Positions 34,124-42,345 of a DNA stretch of 64,000 nt are shown here, piece after piece. Every line of letters starts with the position of its first letter. Position 1 is the first letter of the stretch. This DNA is from JADKFD01 sp050250665 (GTDB taxonomy: Bacteria > Pseudomonadota > Gammaproteobacteria > Xanthomonadales > SZUA-5): contig JBFWOF010000007.1 of NCBI GenBank assembly GCA_050250665.1, forward strand, positions 1 through 64,000, in the 5' to 3' direction. The notes under the pieces were generated by a model that was not told the origin of the DNA, ran no database searches, and worked only from the letters and a program-made list of their open reading frames with translations. A program made the position numbers and the translations under genes.

Positions 34124-34150
34124 GAACTTTCTGCGTTGAGGCTGGTCAGA
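34123..34150 (+). promoter_or_regulatory. Predicted sigmaE-type promoter for rpoE-rseA-rseB
   Basis: GGAACTT at 34123-34129 and TCAGA at 34146-34150 are separated by 16 bases. This agrees with the extracytoplasmic sigmaE pattern (GGAACTT, ~16, TCTGA). It lies ~125 bases upstream of the chosen rpoE start and overlaps the last base of the preceding stop codon. It suggests that RpoE drives its own operon. Confidence 0.65.
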
Positions 34151-34272
34151 CTCGGCAATCATCGACAATCGAGGATGCCGGGCTCATGGGGTTGAATCTG
34201 AGTTGGTCCGCGCCAACGCCGCGGTCGGCACCACCTGCCGCCAGGCAGGGGACCGCAGGGACAGGAGTTGCA

Positions 34273-34851
34273 GTGGAAGAGGCAGCAATCGATGCGGCCC
34301 TGGTGGAGCGCGTCCAGGCGGGCGACAGGCTGGCCTTCGACCTGCTCGTGCGCAAGTACCAGCACCGCATCATTGCGCTGATCCAGCGCTTTGTGCCGGA
34401 CTGGCATGAAGCCCAGGATGTGGCCCAGGAGGCTTTCATCAAGGCCTATCGCGCGCTGCCGAATTTTCGCGGCGACAGCGCTTTCTATACCTGGCTCTAC
34501 AAGATTTCGGTGAACACCGCGAAGAACTTCCTGGTGTCGCAGTCACGTCGTCCGCCGATGGACGACATCCTGCTGGAAGATGCCGTTCATCATGAGGCCG
34601 CCGGTCGGATGCATGAACGCGCCACGCCGGAAAATGAATTTCTGCGCGAAGAAGTGGAACGCACGGTCATCGCCGCGGTCGAAGAGTTACCGGAAGAAAT
34701 CCGAACCGCGCTGACCTTGCGCGAAATCGATGGTCTGAGCTACGAAGAGATCGCCCAGATCATGAATTGCCCGATAGGAACGGTGCGTTCGCGCATCTTT
34801 CGTGGGCGCGATGCGGTGGATCGTCGGATTCGGCCGCTGGTGGAGGGTTGA
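34273..34851 (+). CDS. rpoE: RNA polymerase sigma factor RpoE (ECF)
   Basis: This envelope-stress sigma factor has 192 residues from the GTG at 34273, which has AGGAG five bases upstream and matches the E. coli N terminus (..LVERVQAGD). An in-frame ATG at 34186 would add 29 residues with no match. Sigma region 2 is FDLLVRKYQHRI...AQEAFIKAYRALPNFRGDSAFYTWLYKI, recognisable by its pieces. Region 4 is LPEEIRTALTLREIDGLSYEEIA and IGTVRSRIFRGR. It is followed five bases later by its anti-sigma gene. Confidence 0.95.
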   Translation: MEEAAIDAALVERVQAGDRLAFDLLVRKYQHRIIALIQRFVPDWHEAQDVAQEAFIKAYRALPNFRGDSAFYTWLYKISVNTAKNFLVSQSRRPPMDDILLEDAVHHEAAGRMHERATPENEFLREEVERTVIAAVEELPEEIRTALTLREIDGLSYEEIAQIMNCPIGTVRSRIFRGRDAVDRRIRPLVEG

Positions 34852-34856
34852 GAGCG

Positions 34857-35492
34857 ATGAGCGAAGATTTGCGAGAACAATTGTCGGCCTTGATGGATGG
34901 TGAACTGGGTCGCGACGAGCGCGCATTCCTGATGCGGCGCCTGGAGCACGATGCCGAATTGCGGGCCGCATGGACCCGCATGCACCTGATCCGTGATGTC
35001 ATGACCCATCGGCCGGGTGGTGCGGCGACGCTGAATCTGGCGGACAGCGTGATGCAGGCGCTGGCTGACGAGGATCGTGCCGCGCCCAAGGCCGTGGCTA
35101 CAGCATCCGGACCGGCCTGGCGGCCGTGGGCGGGTCTGGCAGTTGCGGCATCTGTGGCCATGGCCGCGGTGTTTGCCGTGGCCCCCGAGCGCGCATTCGA
35201 GACCGGGCCGTCCCTGGCGGAGACTGCACCGGCGCCGCGCGCGGCTTTGCCGGTGGGCGTGCCCGGGCCGATCGTGCCCAGCCTGCAGGATCTGGGCAGC
35301 GGCGTGCAGCCGGTGGCCGGTGAGCGTTCGCGGGTCCTGAGCGCGTCACCGATGCCGATGAGCGCCGAGCAGATGCTGTTGATGCGGCACGGACAGGTGG
35401 TGGACGGTTCCTGGTGGGTCGGCGGTGCTCAGCCGGTCTATGCGCAGCCGGAACAGCGCATGGTCGTGCCGGTGTCGGTGAGCGGCGAATAA
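34857..35492 (+). CDS. rseA: Anti-sigma-E factor RseA
   Basis: A 211-residue single-pass inner-membrane protein. The N-terminal cytoplasmic sigma-binding domain (about 1-75) has LREQLSALMDGELGRDE and LRAAWTRMHLIRDVM. The transmembrane segment is at about 84-105. A periplasmic part rich in Pro and Ala follows. Regulated proteolysis of RseA frees RpoE in the family. It lies between rpoE and rseB. Confidence 0.9.
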   Translation: MSEDLREQLSALMDGELGRDERAFLMRRLEHDAELRAAWTRMHLIRDVMTHRPGGAATLNLADSVMQALADEDRAAPKAVATASGPAWRPWAGLAVAASVAMAAVFAVAPERAFETGPSLAETAPAPRAALPVGVPGPIVPSLQDLGSGVQPVAGERSRVLSASPMPMSAEQMLLMRHGQVVDGSWWVGGAQPVYAQPEQRMVVPVSVSGE

Positions 35493-35499
35493 GCCGGCA

Positions 35500-36426
35500 G
35501 TGTCCGTGCGCGTGCATCAATCGATAACAGACATGTGCGCCAAGGTATTGATGCTCGGCGCGATGCTGGTTTTGGTGCCCTTGCTGGCACAGGCGGCAGG
35601 CAGCGATGACTGGCATGCCTGGGCAGTGCGCATGGACAAGGCCCAGCAATCGCTGAACTACGATGCCACCATGGTCATCGATGTCGGTGACAACAACTGG
35701 GATCTGGTGGAGCTGTCGCAGCGCGTCGGTCCCGGCGGCCCCGAGCAGCAGTGGGTCAGCCTCAACGGCGCCGGGCGCCGCCAGCTTCGCACCTCTCAGG
35801 GAATCTCGGTCCTGGGCCCGGAAGGGGATCAGCGTATAGGCCGTGGCGCGCAGTTGCGCCTGGGCGAGGCCTCCGAACAACTGGCCAGTTCCTACCGGAT
35901 CAGCATGGACGGAAGCGATCGGGTGGCTGGCCGGCAAGCTGTGCGCATGATCCTGCAACCGCTGCAGCCCGATCGCTATGGATTGCACCTCTGGATCGAC
36001 GCCGATACGGGTCTGCCGCTGCGCAGTGAACGGATCGGCAACAACGGCGTCATGCTCGAACGGCGGATGGTGACGCGCCTGACGGTGCGCGGGTTTGCCG
36101 GCGGTCGCGCGCAGGTTCCGCCGCTCGACAGCGCCCAGTTGCCAGGCTGGAGTCTGCCCAGCGGATTCCGGCTGGTCGGTACCGCGCTGGCGGTGCCTGG
36201 CCTTGCGGGTGCCCGACAATGGGTCATCTCCGACGGCGTGGCCTGGGTGTCGGTCTATCAGATGACGCTGCCGTCGGGGCTGACGCTGGACAAGAACGGC
36301 TGGCGCCATGGCGCCATGAGTCAGATCACGGTGCGCAACGGGGATCACTGGTTCTATGTGCTCGGCGATCTGCCGCCGGAAACCCTGATGCGGGTGGGCC
36401 AGGCTGCCATTGCAGCTGAACCCTGA
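35500..36426 (+). CDS. rseB: Sigma-E regulatory protein RseB (MucB)
   Basis: A 308-residue periplasmic protein that binds RseA and protects it from cleavage until mislocalised lipoproteins or LPS are sensed. The signal peptide ends near LAQAAG-SD. The MucB/RseB N-terminal domain (WAVRMDKAQQSLNYDATMV and RVGPGGPEQQWVSLNG) is followed by the C-terminal domain (about residues 195-305, VSVYQMTL). The start could be the GTG at 35500 or the ATG at 35533; both leave a usable signal peptide. No rseC or mucD gene follows. Confidence 0.9.
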   Translation: MSVRVHQSITDMCAKVLMLGAMLVLVPLLAQAAGSDDWHAWAVRMDKAQQSLNYDATMVIDVGDNNWDLVELSQRVGPGGPEQQWVSLNGAGRRQLRTSQGISVLGPEGDQRIGRGAQLRLGEASEQLASSYRISMDGSDRVAGRQAVRMILQPLQPDRYGLHLWIDADTGLPLRSERIGNNGVMLERRMVTRLTVRGFAGGRAQVPPLDSAQLPGWSLPSGFRLVGTALAVPGLAGARQWVISDGVAWVSVYQMTLPSGLTLDKNGWRHGAMSQITVRNGDHWFYVLGDLPPETLMRVGQAAIAAEP

Positions 36427-36561
36427 GCGATGTCCAAACCGGTATACGCCCTCAGAGCTGCGTGTTGGAGTCGCGGCTCAGGGGTGGCTCGTGCTTTAAT
36501 CGCCAGTTTCCCCAAAGCCCCCTGGTTGCCGATCCGACGCGGCCGGCGGAGCGCATGAGCC

Positions 36562-38355
36562 ATGAATCACATACGTAATTTTTCAATTATCGCGCACGTC
36601 GATCACGGCAAGTCGACGCTGGCCGATCGCTTCATCCAGATTTGCGGCGGCCTGGCCGACCGTGAAATGGAGGCGCAGGTACTCGACAGCAATCCGATCG
36701 AGCGCGAGCGCGGCATCACCATCAAGGCACAGTCGGTGTCGCTGCCCTATCTCAGCGATGACGGCCAGACCTACGAGCTGAACTTCATCGACACCCCCGG
36801 GCATGTCGATTTCTCCTACGAGGTCTCGCGCTCGCTGGCGGCCTGCGAAGGCGCACTGCTGGTGGTGGATGCCGCCCAGGGTGTTGAGGCTCAGAGCGTC
36901 GCCAACTGCTACACCGCAGTGGAGCAGGGACTGGAAGTGGTTCCCGTACTGAACAAGGTGGATCTGCCTTCGGCCGAGCCCGATCGTGTGCGTCAGGAGA
37001 TCGAGGACGTCATCGGCATCGACGCTACTGACGCCATCGAGATCAGCGCCAAGACCGGCCTCAACGTGCGCCAGGTGCTGGAAGCGATCATCAAGCGCAT
37101 CCCGCCTCCGGCCCAGCCGGCGGATACCACGCTGAAGGCCTTGATCATCGATTCCTGGTTCGACAACTACCTCGGCGTGATCTCGCTGGTGCGCGTGGTC
37201 CAGGGTGAGATCACCGTGGGCGACAAGATCCTGGTGATGTCTACCGGCCGTACCTGGTATGTCGAACAGGTGGGCGTGTTCACCCCCAAGAGACTGCGCC
37301 GCGAAAAACTCAGCTGCGGCCAGGTGGGATTTGTCTGTGCCGCGATCAAGGAAGTGCACGGGGCGCCGGTCGGCGACACCCTGACCAGCGCTGCCAAGCC
37401 CGCCAGTGAGGCCCTGCCGGGCTTTCAGAAGATCAAGCCGCGGGTTTTTGCCGGTCTGTTCCCGACCGAGGCCGACGACTATCCGGCGATGCGCGAAGCC
37501 CTGGAGAAGCTGACACTGAACGATTCGGCCCTGCAATTCGAGCCCGAATCATCCGAGGCCATGGGTTTCGGCTTTCGCTGTGGCTTCCTCGGCATGCTGC
37601 ACATGGAGATCGTGCAGGAGCGCCTGGAGCGTGAGTACGATCTGGACCTGATCACCACCGCACCGACGGTGATCTATCAGGTGCTGCGCAAGGACGGCTC
37701 GATCTTCGAACTCGACAATCCGGCGAAAATGCCGGTGGCCAGCGAGATGGAAGAAATCCGCGAGCCGATCATCGTGGCCAACATCCTGGTGCCGCCCGAC
37801 TATGTCGGTCCGGTCATCAAGCTCTGCGAAGAAAAGCGCGGGCGCCAGAAAGGCATCAACTATCTGGGCACGCAGGTGCAGATCAACTACGAAATGCCGC
37901 TGGCCGAAGTGGTGCTGGACTTCTTCGATCGCCTGAAGTCCGCCAGCCGCGGCTATGCCTCCTTCGACTACCATCTGGATCGCTTCGAGGCGGGTCCCTT
38001 TGTACGCCTGGACATTCTCATCAACGGCGATCGCGTCGATGCGCTGTCCTTGATCGTCCATCGCGCGCAGGCGGACCGCAAGGGCCGCGATCTGGCCGAG
38101 AAGATGCGCGAGCTGATACCGCGGCAGATGTTCGATGTGGCCATCCAGGCGGCGGTCGGTGCCCAGATCATTGCCCGGTCCACGGTCAAGGCGCTGCGCA
38201 AGAATGTGTTGGCCAAATGTTACGGTGGCGACGTTTCGCGCAAGCGCAAGCTGCTGGAAAAGCAGAAGGCCGGCAAGAAGCGCATGAAACAGGTAGGTCG
38301 GGTGGAGATTCCTCAGGAGGCATTCCTGGCGGTGCTTCAGGTGGATGATCGATAG
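36562..38355 (+). CDS. lepA: Elongation factor 4 (LepA)
   Basis: LepA, 597 residues, is a translational GTPase that acts on ribosomes during initiation and stress. G1 is AHVDHGKSTLADR, G2/switch I is ERERGITIKAQS, G3 is DTPGHVDF and G4 is NKVDLP. Domains II, III and V and the LepA-specific C-terminal domain (SRKRKLLEKQKAGKKRMK) are all present. It lies 135 bases after rseB and 25 bases before lepB. Confidence 0.98.
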   Translation: MNHIRNFSIIAHVDHGKSTLADRFIQICGGLADREMEAQVLDSNPIERERGITIKAQSVSLPYLSDDGQTYELNFIDTPGHVDFSYEVSRSLAACEGALLVVDAAQGVEAQSVANCYTAVEQGLEVVPVLNKVDLPSAEPDRVRQEIEDVIGIDATDAIEISAKTGLNVRQVLEAIIKRIPPPAQPADTTLKALIIDSWFDNYLGVISLVRVVQGEITVGDKILVMSTGRTWYVEQVGVFTPKRLRREKLSCGQVGFVCAAIKEVHGAPVGDTLTSAAKPASEALPGFQKIKPRVFAGLFPTEADDYPAMREALEKLTLNDSALQFEPESSEAMGFGFRCGFLGMLHMEIVQERLEREYDLDLITTAPTVIYQVLRKDGSIFELDNPAKMPVASEMEEIREPIIVANILVPPDYVGPVIKLCEEKRGRQKGINYLGTQVQINYEMPLAEVVLDFFDRLKSASRGYASFDYHLDRFEAGPFVRLDILINGDRVDALSLIVHRAQADRKGRDLAEKMRELIPRQMFDVAIQAAVGAQIIARSTVKALRKNVLAKCYGGDVSRKRKLLEKQKAGKKRMKQVGRVEIPQEAFLAVLQVDDR

Positions 38356-38380
38356 GCTTCAGGGACGATAGGACGGGAAC

Positions 38381-39205
38381 ATGGATTTCGCGCTGATCTT
38401 GGTGATCTTGACCGGTTTGACCGGCGTGGTTTGGTTGATCGACAGCCTGTTCTTCCGGCGTCGGCGGCTGGCATTGCAGGGCGCAGGCTACGGCACCGCC
38501 GGCGAACAGCAGGCCGGCGCCGCCCCTGCTGCGCGCGACCCGGTGGTGGTTGAGTACTCCAAGTCCTTTTTTCCGGTCATTCTGGCGGTGCTGCTGATCC
38601 GTTCCTTTCTGGTCGAGCCCTTCACCATCCCGTCCAGTTCAATGGTGCCCACGCTGCTGATCGGCGACTTCATACTGGTCAACAAGTATGCCTACGGGGT
38701 TCGACTGCCCGTCATCCACACCAAGATTCTTGAAGTCTCGGAACCGAAGCGCGGCGAAGTCGTGGTGTTCCGGCCGCCGCACCATCCCGACAAGAATTAC
38801 GTCAAGCGACTGGTGGGACTACCGGGCGACAAGATCACCTACATCAACAACACGCTGTACGTCAACGACATTGCCATGCCGCAGACCTCGGTCGGCCGCT
38901 ACTTTGCCGACGGCAGCAACAGTGAGTCGACTGGAGCCGAGCTGCGCACCGAAACGCTGATGGATGTTCCGCACCAGATCCTGCTGGCGGGTGGTCAGGG
39001 CCTGGTGCCGGGCGGTACATTTGTCGTGCCGCCGGGGCACTATTTCATGATGGGCGACAACCGTGATAGAAGTGAGGACAGTCGCGTCTGGGGCGTGGTG
39101 CCGGAAGAAAACCTGGTCGGGCGCGCGTTTTTTGTCTGGATGCACTGGGACTGGAAAATCCGGGGCTTCGTCGCCTGGAACCGTATCGGCATGAAAGTGG
39201 GGTGA
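38381..39205 (+). CDS. lepB: Signal peptidase I
   Basis: LepB, 274 residues, removes signal peptides at the periplasmic face. Two N-terminal transmembrane segments (about 3-25 and 60-78) lie around a short cytoplasmic loop. The catalytic serine is S87 (IPSSSMVPTLL) and the catalytic lysine K142 (NYVKRLVGLPGD). MGDNRDRSEDSRVWG is box D/E. It is in the usual lepA-lepB-rnc-era order. Confidence 0.97.
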   Translation: MDFALILVILTGLTGVVWLIDSLFFRRRRLALQGAGYGTAGEQQAGAAPAARDPVVVEYSKSFFPVILAVLLIRSFLVEPFTIPSSSMVPTLLIGDFILVNKYAYGVRLPVIHTKILEVSEPKRGEVVVFRPPHHPDKNYVKRLVGLPGDKITYINNTLYVNDIAMPQTSVGRYFADGSNSESTGAELRTETLMDVPHQILLAGGQGLVPGGTFVVPPGHYFMMGDNRDRSEDSRVWGVVPEENLVGRAFFVWMHWDWKIRGFVAWNRIGMKVG

Positions 39206-39209
39206 TGCG

Positions 39210-39590
39210 ATGGCTACTGCAGCAAGACAGCGCGGAATAACCTTGATTGGCTTCATCATCGTTCTCGGCCTGGCCGGGTTCGCCTTCTTCATTGGCGCCA
39301 AGCTGTTCCCGATGTACAGCGAATACATGGCGGTCAAGGCAGCCATGATGCAGGTCCGGAACACCCCGGGGTCAGCGCGCATGAATCCCGATCAGGTCTG
39401 GAACATCCTGACCCGTACCTTCGAGGTCAGCTACGTGGAAAGCGTCACCCGCCAAGATGTGCAGCTGGTGCGCCAGAATGGCTACATCCTCCGGATTGCC
39501 TACGAGGTACGCAAACCGCTGGTCTACAACCTGGATGTAGTCGCCAAGTTCGATCATTCGGTGGACCTGACCCGGAGCGGCGAGCCCTAG
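39210..39590 (+). CDS. DUF4845 membrane protein
   Basis: A 126-residue protein with an N-terminal hydrophobic segment that resembles a prepilin leader (QRGITLIGFIIVLGLAGFAF). A short soluble domain follows (YSEYMAVKAAMMQV, VTRQDVQLVRQNGYILRIAYEV). DUF4845 proteins sit between lepB and rnc in many beta- and gammaproteobacteria; their function is unknown. It starts 5 bases after lepB, and its stop overlaps the GTG of rnc by one base. Confidence 0.9.
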   Translation: MATAARQRGITLIGFIIVLGLAGFAFFIGAKLFPMYSEYMAVKAAMMQVRNTPGSARMNPDQVWNILTRTFEVSYVESVTRQDVQLVRQNGYILRIAYEVRKPLVYNLDVVAKFDHSVDLTRSGEP

Positions 39591-40264
39591 TGCAGTCCAA
39601 TCCGCTGCGACGCTTTGGCGTCGATTTTGCCGATCCGGCCTTGCTGGATCGTGCGCTGACGCATCGCAGTGCTGGACAGGCCAATTACGAACGCCTGGAG
39701 TTTCTGGGCGACGCCCTGATCAACACCGCGGTCAGTATCGAACTCTACCAGCGCTACCCGCGCTCTCCCGAGGGCGATCTGACTCGGCTGAGGGCGGCGC
39801 TGATCCGCGAATCCAGCCTGGCGGAACTGGCGCGCGGGATCGGATTGTCCGACTACCTGCGCATGGGCGGTGGCGAATTGAAGAGCGGCGGTTATCGCCG
39901 GGATTCCATTCTTGCCGACACGCTGGAAGCGCTGGTTGCGGCGGTCTATCTCGATGCGGGCTGGGACCGCTGCCAGGCCTTGATCCGGCAGATGTTTGCT
40001 GAGGCCATCGACGCCGTTGACATCAACGCCGTCAAGGACGCCAAGACCCGGCTGCAGGAGTGGTTGCAGGGGCGCGGCCTGCCCTTGCCCGACTATCAGT
40101 TGATCGATACCCAGGGTAAGGATCATGACAAGACCTTCAGAGTGGCGTGTCGTATCGCCGATCTCGATTATTCCGCGGATGCGCAAGGGCGCAGCCGCAA
40201 ATCTGCGGAGCAGGCTGCTGCGGCTGCGGTGCTGGAACACATAGAACGGAGTCAGCCTCAGTGA
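39590..40264 (+). CDS. rnc: Ribonuclease III
   Basis: This 224-residue double-strand RNA endonuclease processes rRNA precursors. The catalytic signature is ERLEFLGDALI. DTLEALVAAVYLD holds the second acidic cluster. The C-terminal double-stranded-RNA-binding domain (about 150-222) has KDAKTRLQEWLQGRGLPLPDY and KSAEQAAAAAVL. The start is GTG, overlapping the preceding stop. Its own stop overlaps the GTG of era by four bases. Confidence 0.97.
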   Translation: MQSNPLRRFGVDFADPALLDRALTHRSAGQANYERLEFLGDALINTAVSIELYQRYPRSPEGDLTRLRAALIRESSLAELARGIGLSDYLRMGGGELKSGGYRRDSILADTLEALVAAVYLDAGWDRCQALIRQMFAEAIDAVDINAVKDAKTRLQEWLQGRGLPLPDYQLIDTQGKDHDKTFRVACRIADLDYSADAQGRSRKSAEQAAAAAVLEHIERSQPQ

Positions 40265-41157
40265 ATACCGCTGTCAGCCATCGCGCCGGGTTTGCGGCCC
40301 TGGTGGGTCGTCCCAATGTCGGCAAGTCCAGTCTGCTCAATGCCTTCGTCGGCGCCCATCTGGGCGCGGTGTCGGCAAAGCCGCACACCACCCGCCAGCG
40401 CCTGCTGGGAGTGCGCACCTTCGACACCAGTCAGATCGCCTTCGTCGACACTCCGGGAATCCAGAAACGCCGACCCACCGCCGTGCACAAGGCCATGGAT
40501 CGGGCCGTGGATCAGGCCGTGGCCGAGGTCGATCTGATCGCTCTGGTGGTCGAGGCCGGCATCTGGAAGCCGGGCGATGCCGCTGCCCTGGAGCATGCCC
40601 GCGAAACCGGCTTGCCGATCGCGCTGATCATCAACAAGATCGATCTGCTCAAGGACAAGACCAAGTTGCTGCCCTTCATCGACAAGGTCGGCAAGCTGCA
40701 CGATTTTGCCGTGGTCCTGATGGTCAGCGCGCGCCGCGAGCAGGGCACTGAAGACGCCTGCCAGCGCCTCGCGGCGCTGTTGCCGGAGCGCGAGCCGCTG
40801 TTCGAGGCAGATACCCTGACCGATCGCAGCGAGCGTCACCTGGCGGGCGAATTCGTTCGCGAGCAGCTGATGCGGCAGTTGGGCAATGAAGTCCCCTATG
40901 CCTGCGCCGTGGAAATCGAGGCTTTTGAGCTGGTCGGGCAGCTGCGCCGCATTGCGGCCACGATCTGGGTCGAACGCGACGGCCAGAAGGCAATCGTCAT
41001 CGGCGAGGGCGGAGAGCGCCTCAAGCAGATCGGCAGCGCCGCGCGCCTGCAGATGGAAAAACTATTCGGTGGCCGGGTTCACATCGAGATCTGGGTCAAG
41101 GTCCGCGCCGACTGGAGCGACAACGAACGCTCGCTCAGGCAGTTGGGTTTCGACTGA
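40261..41157 (+). CDS. era: GTPase Era
   Basis: Era, 298 residues, helps 16S rRNA maturation and 30S assembly. G1 is GRPNVGKSSLLNA, the switch region is PHTTRQRLLG, G3 is DTPGIQ and G4 is NKIDLL. The C-terminal KH domain has IWVERDGQKAIVIGEGGERLKQIG (in pieces VIGEGGERLKQIG). The start is GTG at 40261, coupled to rnc. In many relatives recO overlaps era; here 197 bases intervene. Confidence 0.97.
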   Translation: MNTAVSHRAGFAALVGRPNVGKSSLLNAFVGAHLGAVSAKPHTTRQRLLGVRTFDTSQIAFVDTPGIQKRRPTAVHKAMDRAVDQAVAEVDLIALVVEAGIWKPGDAAALEHARETGLPIALIINKIDLLKDKTKLLPFIDKVGKLHDFAVVLMVSARREQGTEDACQRLAALLPEREPLFEADTLTDRSERHLAGEFVREQLMRQLGNEVPYACAVEIEAFELVGQLRRIAATIWVERDGQKAIVIGEGGERLKQIGSAARLQMEKLFGGRVHIEIWVKVRADWSDNERSLRQLGFD

Positions 41158-41231
41158 GACCAGATTTCCCGGCAGGGTGCAGGCTGGTCTGACATGGGAG
41201 TCGTTCTCGGTGCCCTTGTTCTGGCATCAAC

Positions 41232-41252
41232 GGCGGGGCACGGGGCAGGGGG
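41232..41252 (+). repeat. G-rich tract in the era-recO gap
   Basis: GG-C-G4-CAC-G4-CA-G5 on the plus strand, the same type as the tracts at 29470-29494 and 7434-7457. It is the only striking feature of the gap 41158-41354. Confidence 0.55.
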
Positions 41253-41354
41253 CCAGCTGCGGCGCACGGTTGCTGTGGGCCGGCGCGCCCCGTTCATCGC
41301 CTCAGGTCTTACCGAACGCAGCGCTAGCCGGCGGGGTGATCATGGGTGAACGCC

Positions 41355-42047
41355 ATGCGCGTGAATGACCAGCCCGGCTTTGTGCTGCACAGGCGGCAGT
41401 ATTCCGAATCCAGTCTGCTGCTGGAGGTGTTCAGCCGCGATCATGGCCGCATCGGCCTGATCGCCCGCGGTGCGCGCGGATCCAAGAGCGCTCTGCCCGC
41501 TCTGCTGCAGCCCTTTCAGGAACTGCAGCTGGATTTCATGGGGGCGGGCGAGTTGCAGCGACTGATCCGCGCCGAGCCGCTCGGGGCGGCGCTGGCGCTG
41601 CGTTCGGAGCGCTCCCTGGCCGGGCTCTATTGCAATGAACTCATGGTGCGACTGTTGCCGCGCGGGGACGCTCACCCGGCCTTGTACCGGCGCTATGCCG
41701 CCGTGCTCGTGGCGCTGGTGGATGCCGCGTCGATTGCCTGGCCGCTGCGCCTGTTCGAACGCGAACTGCTGGCTGAACTCGGCTACGCCGCCGCTTTCTC
41801 CGAGGACGCCCAGGGCGTGGCCATCGATCCCGCGTTGCGTTACCGATTCCAGCCCGAAGAGGGCTTTGTTCGTGCTGACAACCATATTGGATACAGCGGA
41901 GCCGCGTTGTTGGCGGTCCATCAGGGAATCGAGCCCGAAGCGGCGCTGCTGCGCGAGTTGCGCCAGTTGTTCCGGGAACTGATCAGCCTGCAGTTGCGCG
42001 GAGACCCCCTGCGCTCCTGGGGGCTGATGGCGGGTCTGGGGCGCTGA
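41355..42047 (+). CDS. recO: DNA repair protein RecO
   Basis: RecO, 230 residues, loads RecA on gapped DNA together with RecR. The N-terminal OB domain shows FVLHRRQYSESSLLLEVFSRDHGRIGLIARGARGSKS in recognisable pieces (RQYSESSLLLEVFS, GLIARGARGSKS). YCNELMVRLLPRGD is the central family motif. No zinc cysteine cluster is visible. The ATG at 41355 is preferred over the GTG at 41346. No pdxJ follows, although the era-recO-pdxJ order is common. Confidence 0.93.
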   Translation: MRVNDQPGFVLHRRQYSESSLLLEVFSRDHGRIGLIARGARGSKSALPALLQPFQELQLDFMGAGELQRLIRAEPLGAALALRSERSLAGLYCNELMVRLLPRGDAHPALYRRYAAVLVALVDAASIAWPLRLFERELLAELGYAAAFSEDAQGVAIDPALRYRFQPEEGFVRADNHIGYSGAALLAVHQGIEPEAALLRELRQLFRELISLQLRGDPLRSWGLMAGLGR

Positions 42048-42129
42048 GCCTGAATCCTTGATCAACGTATCGCCAGTTCAAGTTATTGATTTGACGGCAG
42101 TGCGGACGCAACACCGGCCATATTCACCG

Positions 42130-42203
42130 GTAGGAGCGCCCTTGCGGCGCGACCACTGTTGCGGACCTGCGGTCGGCCGGTCGCGACGCTAGGTCGCTCC
42201 TAC
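42130..42203. repeat. GTAGGAGCG...CGCTCCTAC dispersed inverted repeat
   Basis: Outer arms GTAGGAGCG and CGCTCCTAC continue inward as imperfect arms containing GGCGCGACC and GGTCGCGACGC, giving a 74-base hairpin-forming element. A half copy is at about 56449-56470 (GGTCGCGACGCGAGG). Such GTAGGAGCG elements are frequent in Pseudomonas and Xanthomonas intergenic DNA. It lies after recO in the gap 42048-42345. Confidence 0.75.
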
Positions 42204-42224
42204 AGGCCGGCTTGTGCTTCATGG

Positions 42225-42271
42225 CCTGTGGGCAGTTTCGGGGCGATGGAGGTGGCGCGCCATGACGCCGG
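42225..42271. repeat. Dispersed repeat GTGGGCAGTTTCGGG..GCGCCATGACGCCGG, copy 2
   Basis: Nearly the same as 3091-3138. It directly follows the GTAGGAGCG element, while the other copy directly follows the GTCATTGCGAG inverted repeat. Confidence 0.6.
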
Positions 42272-42345
42272 CCTTGATGGCCCGTCTGCGGTATCAGGAC
42301 AAGATCCGGACTGGCCCGCGCGCCGCATCAGCGGCTGCCCGGAGA

